A DNA stretch of 64,000 nucleotides. Origin: Prevotella pectinovora. Its GTDB lineage: Bacteria; Bacteroidota; Bacteroidia; Bacteroidales; Bacteroidaceae. Below are positions 34,914 to 44,608 of the stretch, piece after piece. Position numbers and translations under genes: made by a program. Within the stretch, counting starts at the first letter, position 1, and each line of letters begins with the position of its first letter. The stretch is from the NCBI RefSeq assembly GCF_000834015.1, contig NZ_JXQI01000025.1:1-64000 (forward strand), in the 5' to 3' direction. Under the pieces are notes generated by a model. The model saw only the letters and a list, made by a program, of their open reading frames with translations, ran no database searches and had not been told where the DNA came from.

Positions 34914-36088
34914 TCAAAATAAAGAACGTACAAGATTGTTGCGGATGCTCAGCTTGCGTCCAGCGCTGCCCCAAGCAATGCATAACGATGGCAGAGGATA
35001 ATGAAGGCTTTCTTTATCCACAAGTAGATACTTCAAAATGTGTAGATTGTCATTTGTGTGAGAAGGTATGCCCTGTAATCAATCAAGACGAGGCACGTAC
35101 TCCGTTGGAAGTTTATGCAGCAAAGAATTCGGATGATGATATTAGACTCAAAAGTTCATCAGGCGGGATCTTTACTTTGTTGGCCGAACAGACAATAAAG
35201 GGTGGTGGCGTTGTATTCGGTGCTTGCTGGGATAAAGATTGGAATGTCAAGCACGATTATATTGACAATATAAGTGATTTGCAGAGATTCCGTAGTTCAA
35301 AGTACTTGCAAAGTGTAATAGGTGATAATTATCTAAAGGCAGAGCAATTTTTGAAAACAGGTCGCAAGGTGATGTTTACAGGCACGCCATGCCAGATAGC
35401 AGGACTTAAACATTTCCTACGCAAAGAATATGATAATTTACTTGCTGTTGAGATTATCTGTCATAGTGTACCAAGTCCAGGAGTATGGCAACAATACCTA
35501 ACTACAAGACTGCATACATTGAAATGGAACAAGTCTGATATTAGAAATATCTCGTTCAGAGACAAAAAAACAGGTTGGAAAACTTACTCATTTGTAATAG
35601 AAAATAAAGACGGTAACAGCTTTATCGAATTAAGTAGCAAGAATGCTTTTATGCGAGGATTTCTTGCAGACTTGTATACGCGTCCTTCTTGTCATGCTTG
35701 TCCTGCCAAACAGCTAAGAAGTGGTAGTGACTTAACATTGGGGGATTTCTGGGGTATTGAATCTTTGATGCCTGAAATAGATGACGATAAGGGCGTTTCA
35801 GCTATCATTGTAAACTCAGACAAAGGAAAGCAAGTTTTGCATAATATAAATGTTGAGTTGTATGAAGTTCAATATGATAAATTGACAACAAGAAATCCTG
35901 CATTGGTTAAATCTTTTCCAATAACTCCTAAACGAACCGAGTTTTTTAAGGAAGACGGACTTTCTTTTGAAGAGAAGGTGAAGAGATTAGCAAAGAAACC
36001 ATTCTCAATAAAAACTTTAGCGTATCGTATTGTACGGAAGGTAATTCCGAATATGGTTGTGGAACAGTTTAAACTGCTTCTTAGGTAA
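34910..36088 (+). CDS. FrhB/coenzyme F420 hydrogenase beta-subunit-like ferredoxin protein
   Basis: A 392-aa protein with two 4Fe-4S ferredoxin motifs at the N-terminus (CCGCSACVQRCPKQC, about residues 10-24, and CVDCHLCEKVCP, about 44-55), followed by the FrhB N- and C-domains (SSGGIFTLLAEQ, GTPCQIAGLKHFL, FRDKKTGWK, LTLGDFWGI). Bacteroidales capsule loci often carry such a protein next to a polysaccharide pyruvyl transferase, where it is thought to act in sugar modification; the real reaction is unknown. Here the expected partner begins only at 40029, after a three-gene cassette. Confidence 0.88.
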   Translation: MIKIKNVQDCCGCSACVQRCPKQCITMAEDNEGFLYPQVDTSKCVDCHLCEKVCPVINQDEARTPLEVYAAKNSDDDIRLKSSSGGIFTLLAEQTIKGGGVVFGACWDKDWNVKHDYIDNISDLQRFRSSKYLQSVIGDNYLKAEQFLKTGRKVMFTGTPCQIAGLKHFLRKEYDNLLAVEIICHSVPSPGVWQQYLTTRLHTLKWNKSDIRNISFRDKKTGWKTYSFVIENKDGNSFIELSSKNAFMRGFLADLYTRPSCHACPAKQLRSGSDLTLGDFWGIESLMPEIDDDKGVSAIIVNSDKGKQVLHNINVELYEVQYDKLTTRNPALVKSFPITPKRTEFFKEDGLSFEEKVKRLAKKPFSIKTLAYRIVRKVIPNMVVEQFKLLLR

Positions 36089-36109
36089 TAAGAAAAAAGA
36101 AAAGAACTA

Positions 36110-36952
36110 ATGAAACGTTATGCATATCGTGGAACATCATTCGATATTCCAGCAAATAAGAAATTTTGGAAGCAGTGTGGTGATTATGATTCTCTAATTC
36201 AATTTGAGGAGTGTTGCTATCGCGCTTTGCTTGAAAGATACAAAGAAGAGAAAAGTAAAGATAATAGCTTATCTTTTGAGTTGTTTACTAAAAAAATAGC
36301 AATTGAAACAAAGGTAAATCAAGGATTCTTTGATTTTGATAACTATGAAAACAGTTTGTATGCCTCATATCTTATCTATCCTTACGGTGCTTTCGATTGT
36401 TTCATACAAGATATAATAAAGGATTTAAAAGATTTCCTGATAAATATAAAGATAGACAAACAAAAAGGTAAAGGAACTAAGCTTTCTCAGTTGCTTAAGC
36501 AACTAAAAACAAGAGGTATTGATGTTAAAATAGAACAATTCAAAAAAGATCTATTTGAATATTACCGCTTACGCAGAAATTCTGTAGCCCATATGTTGCC
36601 AGAAACCACATACATTAGTGCTTTCAATAAATCAGTAAAGTCAAGACATTTGGTTAACAAAACTTACCAAAATCAACCTAATGCATTGACATCATATGAT
36701 AAAATGACGTTTGATGATTTTGTTGTTTGTACAGCCAACCTAAAGAATATATCTGACATTATCACACGAACAATAGAAAAGAAAATAAATTGGAAGAAGA
36801 TAGGTAAATCTCATCCTTCTTGGATTAACTACAATAAAATAAATGCAATATGTAGTTTTGAAAAACAAAAGAAAATAGATTTTGTTCGAAAGGTTATTGA
36901 AGTCAGGTATGGGGTTAAGTTATCAGATGAATTGTGTAAATCATTTTTATAA
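36110..36952 (+). CDS. HEPN-domain protein (putative RNase)
   Basis: A 280-aa helical protein. Around residues 147-165 it has the HEPN ribonuclease signature Rx4-6H: DLFEYYRLRRNSVAH, with R156 and H161 forming R-N-S-V-A-H. A preceding helix (YASYLIYPYGAFDCFIQDIIKDL) fits the helix of the HEPN bundle. HEPN proteins are typically metal-independent RNases that act as toxins or effectors in defence. The final ~70 residues are a lysine-rich domain of unknown type. It starts 21 bases after the FrhB-like stop and 13 bases before the next gene, as the first of a three-gene set with the HsdS-like protein and the ATPase. It is not a recognised member of a known system. Confidence 0.75.
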   Translation: MKRYAYRGTSFDIPANKKFWKQCGDYDSLIQFEECCYRALLERYKEEKSKDNSLSFELFTKKIAIETKVNQGFFDFDNYENSLYASYLIYPYGAFDCFIQDIIKDLKDFLINIKIDKQKGKGTKLSQLLKQLKTRGIDVKIEQFKKDLFEYYRLRRNSVAHMLPETTYISAFNKSVKSRHLVNKTYQNQPNALTSYDKMTFDDFVVCTANLKNISDIITRTIEKKINWKKIGKSHPSWINYNKINAICSFEKQKKIDFVRKVIEVRYGVKLSDELCKSFL

Positions 36953-36965
36953 CTGAACTAACAAT

Positions 36966-38135
36966 ATGGATTATAAGAAGAATGATATAGTGCGTTTAAG
37001 GAATGAATATTTTGATAAGATAAAATCAAAATTATTTTTTTCTCAAAATATATTTTTCATAGATCAGTTCCTAGATGATGGCGATTTTGTGTTATTGAGA
37101 AATGTTGATATAACTGTTCCGTCTTCTGAGATACGTCCCGTAAAGATTGATGGCAAAGAGGATAGGTATATATATTATGATCCTGTAATAGCAGCTGATG
37201 TGGTTCACCCTGACGAACCTGTAAAATGCCATCACGTAGACAGAGATGAGTATTATCTTCAGAAGATGAAGACTTGTTTTGATTCGAAAGGTCAATCTTA
37301 CTATGATATACTGAATGAGGAGCATTTTGTATATGTACATGAACTACAGCATAGCAAACCTTATATAAGTAGAGACCTAAGAATTAATTATAAGGTGTCA
37401 CCATTCATTAAGCCTTTGCCTTCTAAAATGAAGTTGGAAACAGTTGCAACGGTGATGACTTATAGAAAATATTTAGATACTCAGCATGAATGGGATAATT
37501 GTATAAAAGTCTACATCGAAAAAAAAATTTGTCAATCAAAGATGGTTGCCACATCTGTATGTACTGAGAAAACAGCTTATGTACTGCTTTTCGAAAATGA
37601 CAACCGTTTTGATGCTAAATATTCAGAATTTTACATAAACTCATCAATAGGTAAACTATTCCTTCTAAACAAAACGACAAAAGGAAAATTAGAAGGTAAT
37701 GTTACAATAGCAAATCTAAGAAAGTTAGTAATACGATGGGAGGATATATACAAAGAATGTTGTGTCTATCTTGAATGTTTAACTCAAGTTGTATATGTGT
37801 ATGAAAAAAGACTAGGAAGTAATATACCTGCATTAACTGGTTTATTGAGCTTCCTTTCTCAGGTGCGCGATGCGATGGTTATGGAAATGATTATGCCAGA
37901 TCTTTTTAGAAAGGCTAATTTTTCTGTTTTAAAGAAGTGGAAACATGATACAGATGCAATAATGCTTGATTCCTATCTTGCAGAAGAAGCTTCTGATAAG
38001 CAGATCGAACTTATAGAGAAATTGATAAAAGCTATAGGTTCTAATAATGATGGTATCGTAAATGAAATGGCAAAATACCGGATTTATATGCTGGAATTTA
38101 TGCGGTTTGCAGAACAAAACAAAACGGATTTATGA
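36966..38135 (+). CDS. Protein with an HsdS/N6-methylase-like target-recognition segment
   Basis: A 389-aa protein that I assign only in part. Residues 216-256 (FDAKYSEFYINSSIGKLFLL, then TTKGKLEGNVTIANLRKLVI) resemble the TRD end of type I specificity subunits and C-terminal TRDs of adenine methylases, which recognise DNA. The N-terminal part (YKKNDIVRLRNEYFDKIKSK; VLLRNVDI) is likewise like TRD strands, suggesting a single TRD half rather than the two-TRD HsdS layout. No methylase motif (NPPY) is present. The helical C-terminus could contact the ATPase. The stop overlaps the ATPase start by 4 bases, so the two are translationally coupled. Confidence 0.65.
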   Translation: MDYKKNDIVRLRNEYFDKIKSKLFFSQNIFFIDQFLDDGDFVLLRNVDITVPSSEIRPVKIDGKEDRYIYYDPVIAADVVHPDEPVKCHHVDRDEYYLQKMKTCFDSKGQSYYDILNEEHFVYVHELQHSKPYISRDLRINYKVSPFIKPLPSKMKLETVATVMTYRKYLDTQHEWDNCIKVYIEKKICQSKMVATSVCTEKTAYVLLFENDNRFDAKYSEFYINSSIGKLFLLNKTTKGKLEGNVTIANLRKLVIRWEDIYKECCVYLECLTQVVYVYEKRLGSNIPALTGLLSFLSQVRDAMVMEMIMPDLFRKANFSVLKKWKHDTDAIMLDSYLAEEASDKQIELIEKLIKAIGSNNDGIVNEMAKYRIYMLEFMRFAEQNKTDL

Positions 38136-40018
38136 GTTGGAGAATTAATCAAATAGAAGTCAAGAATTTCAAGTTCTTCAAAAATACATTCACTTTAAAT
38201 ATTGATAGAAAAAACATCCTGCTTTATGGAGAAAATGGAGCAGGAAAAAGTTCTATTTATTGGAGTGTGTTTACTCATTTTCAAGCTTATGCAAAAGAAC
38301 AAGCAGAAGCTCAGAAATATTTTACCGCAAATCATCCCCAAAATCTAAGAAACAGATTTGTGGATGAACGTGAAGGCTCTTACATAAAAATAAGTTTTTA
38401 TGATGGTAATAGCGAAACTAAAAGCATAGTAGACTCTGATGTGGAATACTATCCTGCTAATGAGGAAACGCTGCGCTTTATGCGTGGAACTGCCATGTCG
38501 AGTGATTTCTTGAATTACAAGATACTATCTTCGTTGTTTGATTTTAAAAATAGTGAAGATAATCAGGTATTCAGTATATTCGAAAAAGAGATTCTACCAT
38601 ATATTGATTTTGATGAGCCATATCAAAAGATAGACGGTACGCCGACCAATATATTGAATGCTGGTGAATGGTGGGGATACATCAAGAGGATTATTAATAC
38701 AGATGGTGTTATTCCACGTAATGAAAAGAAATATTCAAGTTTTAACCGTGGAACTGCCCAATACAAAGCTTATCAAGAACGCATTTCTTCTTTTAATAGG
38801 TTACTTAAAAATAAGTTGCAATTTCTTGTCCTCCGAGCAAATGCTATAATAGAAGATGTATTTAATATTGAAGCAAAAATTGAGTTGACGGTTAGTGATG
38901 CTATATTCAACAGGTATATTGGATTTAGAAATTATAGCGCAACACTTGAATCTCCTAAGATATATCTGAAAGCGAGGATGACTTCGTCATTATTGGCTAA
39001 TGATGCGTTGATAGAACATCCGCGTTCTTTCTTTAATGAAGCGAAAATCACATGTATGGCATTAGCCTTACGTTTAGCTATATTGGAAGATCATGCTACA
39101 ACAGATGAATTTCCTTCCGTTCTTCTCATTGATGATTTGCTTATAAGTCTTGACATGCCATTTCGTAGAATGGTAATAAAACAGTTATTGACATATTCAA
39201 ATCGCTTTCAAACTTTTATATTTACTCACGATAGAGCGTTTTTCCATCTAGTTATGAGTGAGATAAAACAACTTGGGAAAACTAATGACTGGACAAGCTT
39301 TAATCTTTATGTAAAGAAAGATGATACAGGTTGCCTTCAACCAGCACTTGTATTAGAGGAAAGCTACATAGCAAAAGCAAAAGCTCATCTCTATATGTTG
39401 GAGATACCTGCTTCTGTGAATGCTCTACGAAAGGCTGCTGAGAAGATTTTGAAGAACATCCTTTCTCAAAACGAAATCTTACAGATAATCTTTGAACAAG
39501 GTTATTGTAACCTAAGCAAGATGATTGGAATATTTCAAAACAAGTATGCTAAATTGTTAGGCTTGGAATCATTGGCTGCACATCTGCAAGATGATCGTAA
39601 ACTTTTATTAAATCCTTTCTCTCATGATGACATAGAGACTCCTTTCTATCGTAGAGAGTTGGAGAAAACGATAGAAGAAATAGAGCTACTTGGTAGAATA
39701 CATAAGAATGTTATTGTGGACTATGAAAAAGTAAGAACTGTTGAATACAAGATGAGAGTAACTAAGGATGGAACATCTAATGAAGTTACCATATTGTTTT
39801 TGGAACAATTCAACTCTTTTGAGTACAATGGCGATATTTATTACAGCAATCCCAACGTTTTTGTTCGTGATTCATATAATGAAGGGCAGATACAATGTAA
39901 AGAATGGGGATTAAATAAACTTTTGGCAAGAATGTGTCATTATATAGGTCTTAATGCCGAAACAAAACAGAAAATTCAGGAGTGTCTGTATGATATGGGT
40001 GGAAATTTATTAATTTAA
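38132..40018 (+). CDS. SMC/RecF-type ATPase with HEPN-like C-terminus
   Basis: A 628-aa ATPase. The Walker A GENGAGKS is at 33-40, an atypical signature region FFNEAKITCMALALRLA near residue 305, Walker B VLLIDDLLISLD near 331 and the H-loop TFIFTHDRAFF near 361. The C-terminal segment (ALRKAAEKILKNIL; RKLLLNPFSHDDIETPFYR) resembles the helical tails carried by several defence ATPases. The coiled-coil part is short, so it is a compact RecF-like switch rather than a condensin. It is the third gene of the HEPN/HsdS-like/ATPase cassette and ends 10 bases before the pyruvyl transferase. A role as sensor or trigger for the HEPN effector is inferred from analogy with other ATPase-effector systems. 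Confidence 0.78.
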   Translation: MSWRINQIEVKNFKFFKNTFTLNIDRKNILLYGENGAGKSSIYWSVFTHFQAYAKEQAEAQKYFTANHPQNLRNRFVDEREGSYIKISFYDGNSETKSIVDSDVEYYPANEETLRFMRGTAMSSDFLNYKILSSLFDFKNSEDNQVFSIFEKEILPYIDFDEPYQKIDGTPTNILNAGEWWGYIKRIINTDGVIPRNEKKYSSFNRGTAQYKAYQERISSFNRLLKNKLQFLVLRANAIIEDVFNIEAKIELTVSDAIFNRYIGFRNYSATLESPKIYLKARMTSSLLANDALIEHPRSFFNEAKITCMALALRLAILEDHATTDEFPSVLLIDDLLISLDMPFRRMVIKQLLTYSNRFQTFIFTHDRAFFHLVMSEIKQLGKTNDWTSFNLYVKKDDTGCLQPALVLEESYIAKAKAHLYMLEIPASVNALRKAAEKILKNILSQNEILQIIFEQGYCNLSKMIGIFQNKYAKLLGLESLAAHLQDDRKLLLNPFSHDDIETPFYRRELEKTIEEIELLGRIHKNVIVDYEKVRTVEYKMRVTKDGTSNEVTILFLEQFNSFEYNGDIYYSNPNVFVRDSYNEGQIQCKEWGLNKLLARMCHYIGLNAETKQKIQECLYDMGGNLLI

Positions 40019-40028
40019 AGAGATTGAT

Positions 40029-41180
40029 ATGAAAATAGGAATACTGACTCAACCACTTCATGCTAACTATGGAGGATTGTTGCAGAACTATGCTTTGCAA
40101 CAAACACTCATTAGAGCTGGGCACGAAGTTGAAACTGTAGATTGGGAAGGGGCTGGTAAAGGACTCCGTTGTTTATTGTACGATATAAAAGTAAAAACGT
40201 TTCATTTCCTTTCCCCAAGCAAATATCCCCAAATGAGATATAGGCCAAATGCAAAGGAAAGAGCAATTATTCAGCGTAATACTAATCACTTTATCAATAC
40301 ATACATAAAGCATACAGAGACTATTCATTCATACGATGGATTTGTAAAGCAAGCAGAAGAAGGAGGATATAGAGCTTTTGTAGTAGGTAGCGACCAGTGT
40401 TGGCGTCCATGTTACAACACGTTTTTAAAATCAATGTTCCTTGACTTTGTGAAAGACAAACAAGTGAAGCGCATTGCTTATGCGGCATCTTTCGGTACAG
40501 ACAAGTGGGAGTTTACTCCACAGCAGACTAGAGGCTGTAAGGCTTTAGCACAACAGTTCAATCTCGTAACCGTTCGAGAAGACTCTGGAGTTAAGCTTTG
40601 CAAAGAGCATTTAGGTGTAGATGCCGTTCATGTGCTTGACCCAACTATGCTTCTGACTAAAGAGGATTATATACAATTGATAGAACAAGAGAAAGAACCG
40701 AAATCTAGCGGAACACTTTTCAATTATATTCTTGATCCTGATGAAAAGAAGGCTGCTTTTATACAACATATAGCTGAGGCTAATGAACTGAGGTCTTTTC
40801 AAGTATTACCTAAATGCCAAGCAGAAACCCGGACAAAAAAAGATGTAAAGACTCGAATCGAGGATTGTGTTTTCCCCGGTGTCACCGCATGGCTTCGCTC
40901 ATTTATGGATGCAGAGATGACGGTTGTTGACAGTTTCCACGGAATGGTTTTCTCAATCCTCTTCAACAAGCCTTTCTGGGTGATAGGAAACGCAGAAAGA
41001 GGTATGAGCCGATTTACATCCCTTTTGAAGACCTTTCATCTTGAAGACAGACTACTGGATGCAGACAAACTCGACAATATAGATATTTCCAAGCCTATTG
41101 ATTGGGCAGTGGTTAATGGCATATTGGAAGAGAAGAGAAGTGAAAGTAAAGACTTGTTATTAGCTCAGCTGAATGAGTAA
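40029..41180 (+). CDS. Polysaccharide pyruvyl transferase family protein
   Basis: A 383-aa protein of the WcaK/CsaB type: the N-terminus ILTQPLHANYGGLLQNYALQ and the mid-domain VVGSDQCWRP are characteristic, followed by a C-terminal Rossmann-like half (VVDSFHGMVFSILFNKPF). It transfers pyruvate from phosphoenolpyruvate to a sugar of the repeat unit, giving a ketal and negative charge. The FrhB-like gene (34910) and this gene are usually neighbours; the HEPN-HsdS-ATPase cassette has been placed between them. It overlaps the KAP NTPase start by 8 bases. Confidence 0.88.
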   Translation: MKIGILTQPLHANYGGLLQNYALQQTLIRAGHEVETVDWEGAGKGLRCLLYDIKVKTFHFLSPSKYPQMRYRPNAKERAIIQRNTNHFINTYIKHTETIHSYDGFVKQAEEGGYRAFVVGSDQCWRPCYNTFLKSMFLDFVKDKQVKRIAYAASFGTDKWEFTPQQTRGCKALAQQFNLVTVREDSGVKLCKEHLGVDAVHVLDPTMLLTKEDYIQLIEQEKEPKSSGTLFNYILDPDEKKAAFIQHIAEANELRSFQVLPKCQAETRTKKDVKTRIEDCVFPGVTAWLRSFMDAEMTVVDSFHGMVFSILFNKPFWVIGNAERGMSRFTSLLKTFHLEDRLLDADKLDNIDISKPIDWAVVNGILEEKRSESKDLLLAQLNE

Positions 41181-43635
41181 ACTGTATTATTCACTCTTTG
41201 CCACTTTATTCCTCTCTGGCTTATATGCTTTGAGGAGTGATATCGAAACCTACGTTAGCGAAATATGGGTAGGCAAGTCGTTTGGTTATGTATACAAAGC
41301 ATGTACCACAAACGGTTGGTTCAATTTTCTATTCGCCCTGACATTAATATGCCTTTTCGCTACAATAGGCAAGAATGTATATCATAGTAAAGGCAATACC
41401 CTGAGATGTATAAGCTGTAGTTTTTCCATTGTTTACCTTCTCACCAACAATCATTGGATATTTCCTAAACTATTTTTTATTGATACCGATTATGGTTCTC
41501 TTTTGATCATTTTATTGATAGCTATACTTATCCTTGATATAACAGCATTGGCGAGGGAATATCTTTCCCTTGGCAATTCAAACGCAAATGGCACTTATGC
41601 TGATGACAAAAAGGGATATTGCATGGATGGAGTATATTGCGAGCTCAGAGAAACCGGATGGGATAATTACGTTAGTAATCTGTTGGCGCTTATGCCAAAG
41701 AGCCGTTTGAAAAAAGAATCACTGGCAATCGGCATTTCGGGAAATTGGGGCAGTGGCAAGACTTCATTCCTCAAGAGCATGCAGAAACAAATGGATGCAG
41801 ACTATAGAGTGGTATCCTTCAATCCCTGGACATGTACTGACAAGGAACAGATCATCTCTCAGTTTTTTGCATTGATGAGTAATCAAACTGAATATAATGA
41901 CAGGCCGTTGCAGGATGCTATCCAGAAATATCGTGATATTGTGCTTGATGCTGATATCCATCCTTCTCTTACATTTCTCGCTAAGATACTCCCGTTGAAT
42001 AAAAGGGAAGAGACCCTAGAGTCGCTTAAGGATAAGATAGAAGAGGCTATAGCAACGAATGATTCAAAGCCATTTGCCATATTTATTGACGACCTTGACC
42101 GGTTGGAGGGCAATGAATTGTTTGAGGTGTTACGGCTAATCAGAATTACAGCAAACTTCCGCAATGTAGTATTCATCGTAGCGTATGACCGTGACTATAT
42201 CTGCAATGTATTAAACGAGTCAAAAAACATAAAACGCGCAGAGGAATATATTCAGAAGATATTCCATCTGGAAGTTTCTTTGCCCAAGTTTGAGGATGAA
42301 ACATTGCTTGATGTATTTATGGAGGAGATTGTTCGTATAGCCGCACTCAATGAAAGCAACGCATCAATACTAAAACGGTCTATCAGACAACTGCTTGATG
42401 CTGATGGATTGTCATTCACCGAATATGTTCCTAATTTCCGGCAAGCCAGGCGATTTGCCAATGTCTTTGCTGTAAACCTGAAATCAATTATTAGTCACAC
42501 TAAGGATTTTGTCACCAAGGATTTTGTAGGAATAGAGCTTTTACACTTCGCATTCCCTGACATCCATCGCACATTGATGTATAAGCCGATGACTTTGCTG
42601 AAACAACGTCCTGTAACATTGTCCAAAGCAAGACTGTTGGTTTATGAAAGCGATAACAATACACCCTGCGACAGACTATTAAAGAGGCTGTTCCCTAATA
42701 ACAGCGAGACTGAAAAATCATCTCGGGAGATTCGTTCGCAAATCAGCTTTGCTAATTATTTCTGCTATCGTCTGCCAAAAAACGTCATTGGTGCGACAGA
42801 ATTTGAAATGCTCATGATAGAAAACGATGTTGAAGAAGTAAGAAAAAACATACAAGAGTGGTCGCAGAAAGAAGATTCGAGAAATTCTCTCTATGAGCAC
42901 TTTAGGAGTTACTACATGCATGGGTATCAGAATGTCAAGGTTATGCGCAATTATATGTGCGCATTATTAGAGTTCCTTCCATGGCTAACCAAGAAAGGTA
43001 TCACAGAGATAATGTCGGAAAGATACTGGATACGTACAGGAGTTGACGTGGATGAATTGCAAAAACAACTAATATCTTTGTTTGAATATTCTATTGGCAA
43101 AGGAAAGTTTCTCGAGAAGATAAATCATCTATTAGCTTCCTTTTATAATGCATACCCAGATGATTACGAACCAGATGATATTGCATTGGATTTATTTGAA
43201 AGGAACCAACTTGAAATGCTTGCAGGAATGTCGTTAGTGAAATACATAGAGATAAATGGAAAGCCATCACCAGGTGAAATATCCCACAAAGGAACTCCTT
43301 TTAATAGATTCCTTAAATCGGGTTGTTATGTTCGAAGTTATTACAGGGAAGGTGATGAATATGTTGGTATTGATACCAATCTTATGTGTGATGAATTGAT
43401 AATCCAATATCAGAACACAGAGTCCGATTATGCTACTTTCTGCGATTTTATTCAGCCATACCTAATAAAGACGGACGTTCCTGCCGAAGAGGAATATGAA
43501 GCAAAGAGTATAGCAACGAATATATGTTCTATCTTTGATAGTTATTCTATCTTTGAGAAGTTTGTTCGTGCCACGTTCAGACCGAATGAAGAGATAGAAC
43601 AGAAACTGAAGTATATACGTAATATAGTGTCTTGA
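41173..43635 (+). CDS. KAP family P-loop NTPase, membrane-anchored
   Basis: An 820-aa protein with three hydrophobic segments near the N-terminus (about 7-20, 48-66 and 109-127), then a KAP NTPase domain: Walker A GNWGSGKTS near 190 and Walker B FIDDLDRLEG near 305, with VVFIVAYDRDYICNVL following. KAP NTPases are membrane-associated ATPases frequent in bacterial defence loci; the best-known case is PifA, which excludes phage T7. The C-terminal ~300 residues are helical without a known domain. It overlaps the upstream pyruvyl transferase by 8 bases and precedes GT2 by 4, so it is expressed with the capsule genes, although nothing in it suggests a role in polysaccharide synthesis. Confidence 0.85.
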   Translation: MSKLYYSLFATLFLSGLYALRSDIETYVSEIWVGKSFGYVYKACTTNGWFNFLFALTLICLFATIGKNVYHSKGNTLRCISCSFSIVYLLTNNHWIFPKLFFIDTDYGSLLIILLIAILILDITALAREYLSLGNSNANGTYADDKKGYCMDGVYCELRETGWDNYVSNLLALMPKSRLKKESLAIGISGNWGSGKTSFLKSMQKQMDADYRVVSFNPWTCTDKEQIISQFFALMSNQTEYNDRPLQDAIQKYRDIVLDADIHPSLTFLAKILPLNKREETLESLKDKIEEAIATNDSKPFAIFIDDLDRLEGNELFEVLRLIRITANFRNVVFIVAYDRDYICNVLNESKNIKRAEEYIQKIFHLEVSLPKFEDETLLDVFMEEIVRIAALNESNASILKRSIRQLLDADGLSFTEYVPNFRQARRFANVFAVNLKSIISHTKDFVTKDFVGIELLHFAFPDIHRTLMYKPMTLLKQRPVTLSKARLLVYESDNNTPCDRLLKRLFPNNSETEKSSREIRSQISFANYFCYRLPKNVIGATEFEMLMIENDVEEVRKNIQEWSQKEDSRNSLYEHFRSYYMHGYQNVKVMRNYMCALLEFLPWLTKKGITEIMSERYWIRTGVDVDELQKQLISLFEYSIGKGKFLEKINHLLASFYNAYPDDYEPDDIALDLFERNQLEMLAGMSLVKYIEINGKPSPGEISHKGTPFNRFLKSGCYVRSYYREGDEYVGIDTNLMCDELIIQYQNTESDYATFCDFIQPYLIKTDVPAEEEYEAKSIATNICSIFDSYSIFEKFVRATFRPNEEIEQKLKYIRNIVS

Positions 43636-43639
43636 TAAA

Positions 43640-44584
43640 ATGATAAGACAAAATGAAAATATGCCAAAAGTAAGTATTATAGTCCCCGTATTTAAAGCGG
43701 AGAAATATCTAAACCGTTGCATTGACAGCATACTTGCCCAAACATTTACCGATTGGGAATTGTTGTTAATTGATGATGGTTCCCCAGATCGAAGTGGTGA
43801 TATTTGTGATGAGTATGCAAAGCGTGATAACCGTATAAAGGTTTTCCATAAAGAGAATGGTGGAGTAAGTTCAGCCCGAAACTTAGGGTTGGACAATATT
43901 GGAGGTGATTTTGTTACATTTGTAGACAGCGATGACTGGTTATTAGAAAATACTTTAACATTGTGTTCTTCATATTTCGATAAATATGAAATAGTAAGAT
44001 TCTCTATGGTATACATAGAATCGTTGGGCGGAGATAATAATCGAAAACTTGTTCTACCATTCTCAAAATCGAAGAACGCTATTATGCAAAGAATTTTGGA
44101 AAGAAATTCTCTGCTTGGTGTGTGGGGAGGCGTATATAAGGCTGATTTATTTAATAATCCTTCAATACGCTTTAATTCCAATTTGGTAATGGCTGAAGAT
44201 TGGTTAGTACTCAGCCTATTAGTAAATAGATGCCAAAGTATTATTGATTTGTCAGATGTTTGCTATTGCTATAATATATCGAACGAAAGTAGTTGTTCCA
44301 ATAATCCTTCATTTAATAAAGTAGAACAATGTTTTGTAGCACAAAAATACATAGCCAAGCAAATAGATAATACAGATATGTATAATAAGAGTATGAATTC
44401 AGCTAAAATACTTTTGTTTAAAGCTGCTATAAATGCTTTATTAAGAGAAAAGAAACTTGTGTCAACAATAAGAACTATAAGAAGACTAAAAAGAGAATAT
44501 GTTTATCCTTCATTCTTTTCTATATGCAATTACAGGTTGTCCCTAATTGAGAAAATAGCCCTTATTGTCGGACGAATCATATAA
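43640..44584 (+). CDS. Family 2 glycosyltransferase
   Basis: A 314-aa GT-A fold enzyme. The N-terminus (PKVSIIVPVFKAEKYLNRCI), the nucleotide-binding IDDGSPDRSG and the metal-binding DSDDW motif (near 96) are typical of GT2. It transfers a sugar from a nucleotide donor to the growing lipid-linked repeat unit. The start may also be at M8 (PKVS), which is the usual family start. No membrane segment is present at the C-terminus beyond a short hydrophobic end. It precedes the Wzy-like gene on the same strand. Confidence 0.88.
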   Translation: MIRQNENMPKVSIIVPVFKAEKYLNRCIDSILAQTFTDWELLLIDDGSPDRSGDICDEYAKRDNRIKVFHKENGGVSSARNLGLDNIGGDFVTFVDSDDWLLENTLTLCSSYFDKYEIVRFSMVYIESLGGDNNRKLVLPFSKSKNAIMQRILERNSLLGVWGGVYKADLFNNPSIRFNSNLVMAEDWLVLSLLVNRCQSIIDLSDVCYCYNISNESSCSNNPSFNKVEQCFVAQKYIAKQIDNTDMYNKSMNSAKILLFKAAINALLREKKLVSTIRTIRRLKREYVYPSFFSICNYRLSLIEKIALIVGRII

Positions 44585-44608
44585 ACTTTAAAATTTATTT
44601 CTATTTAA

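Noticed and set aside
43462-44181. A 239-codon minus-strand frame over the KAP/GT2 junction
   Set aside because: It is antisense to two well-supported genes and has no recognisable motif.
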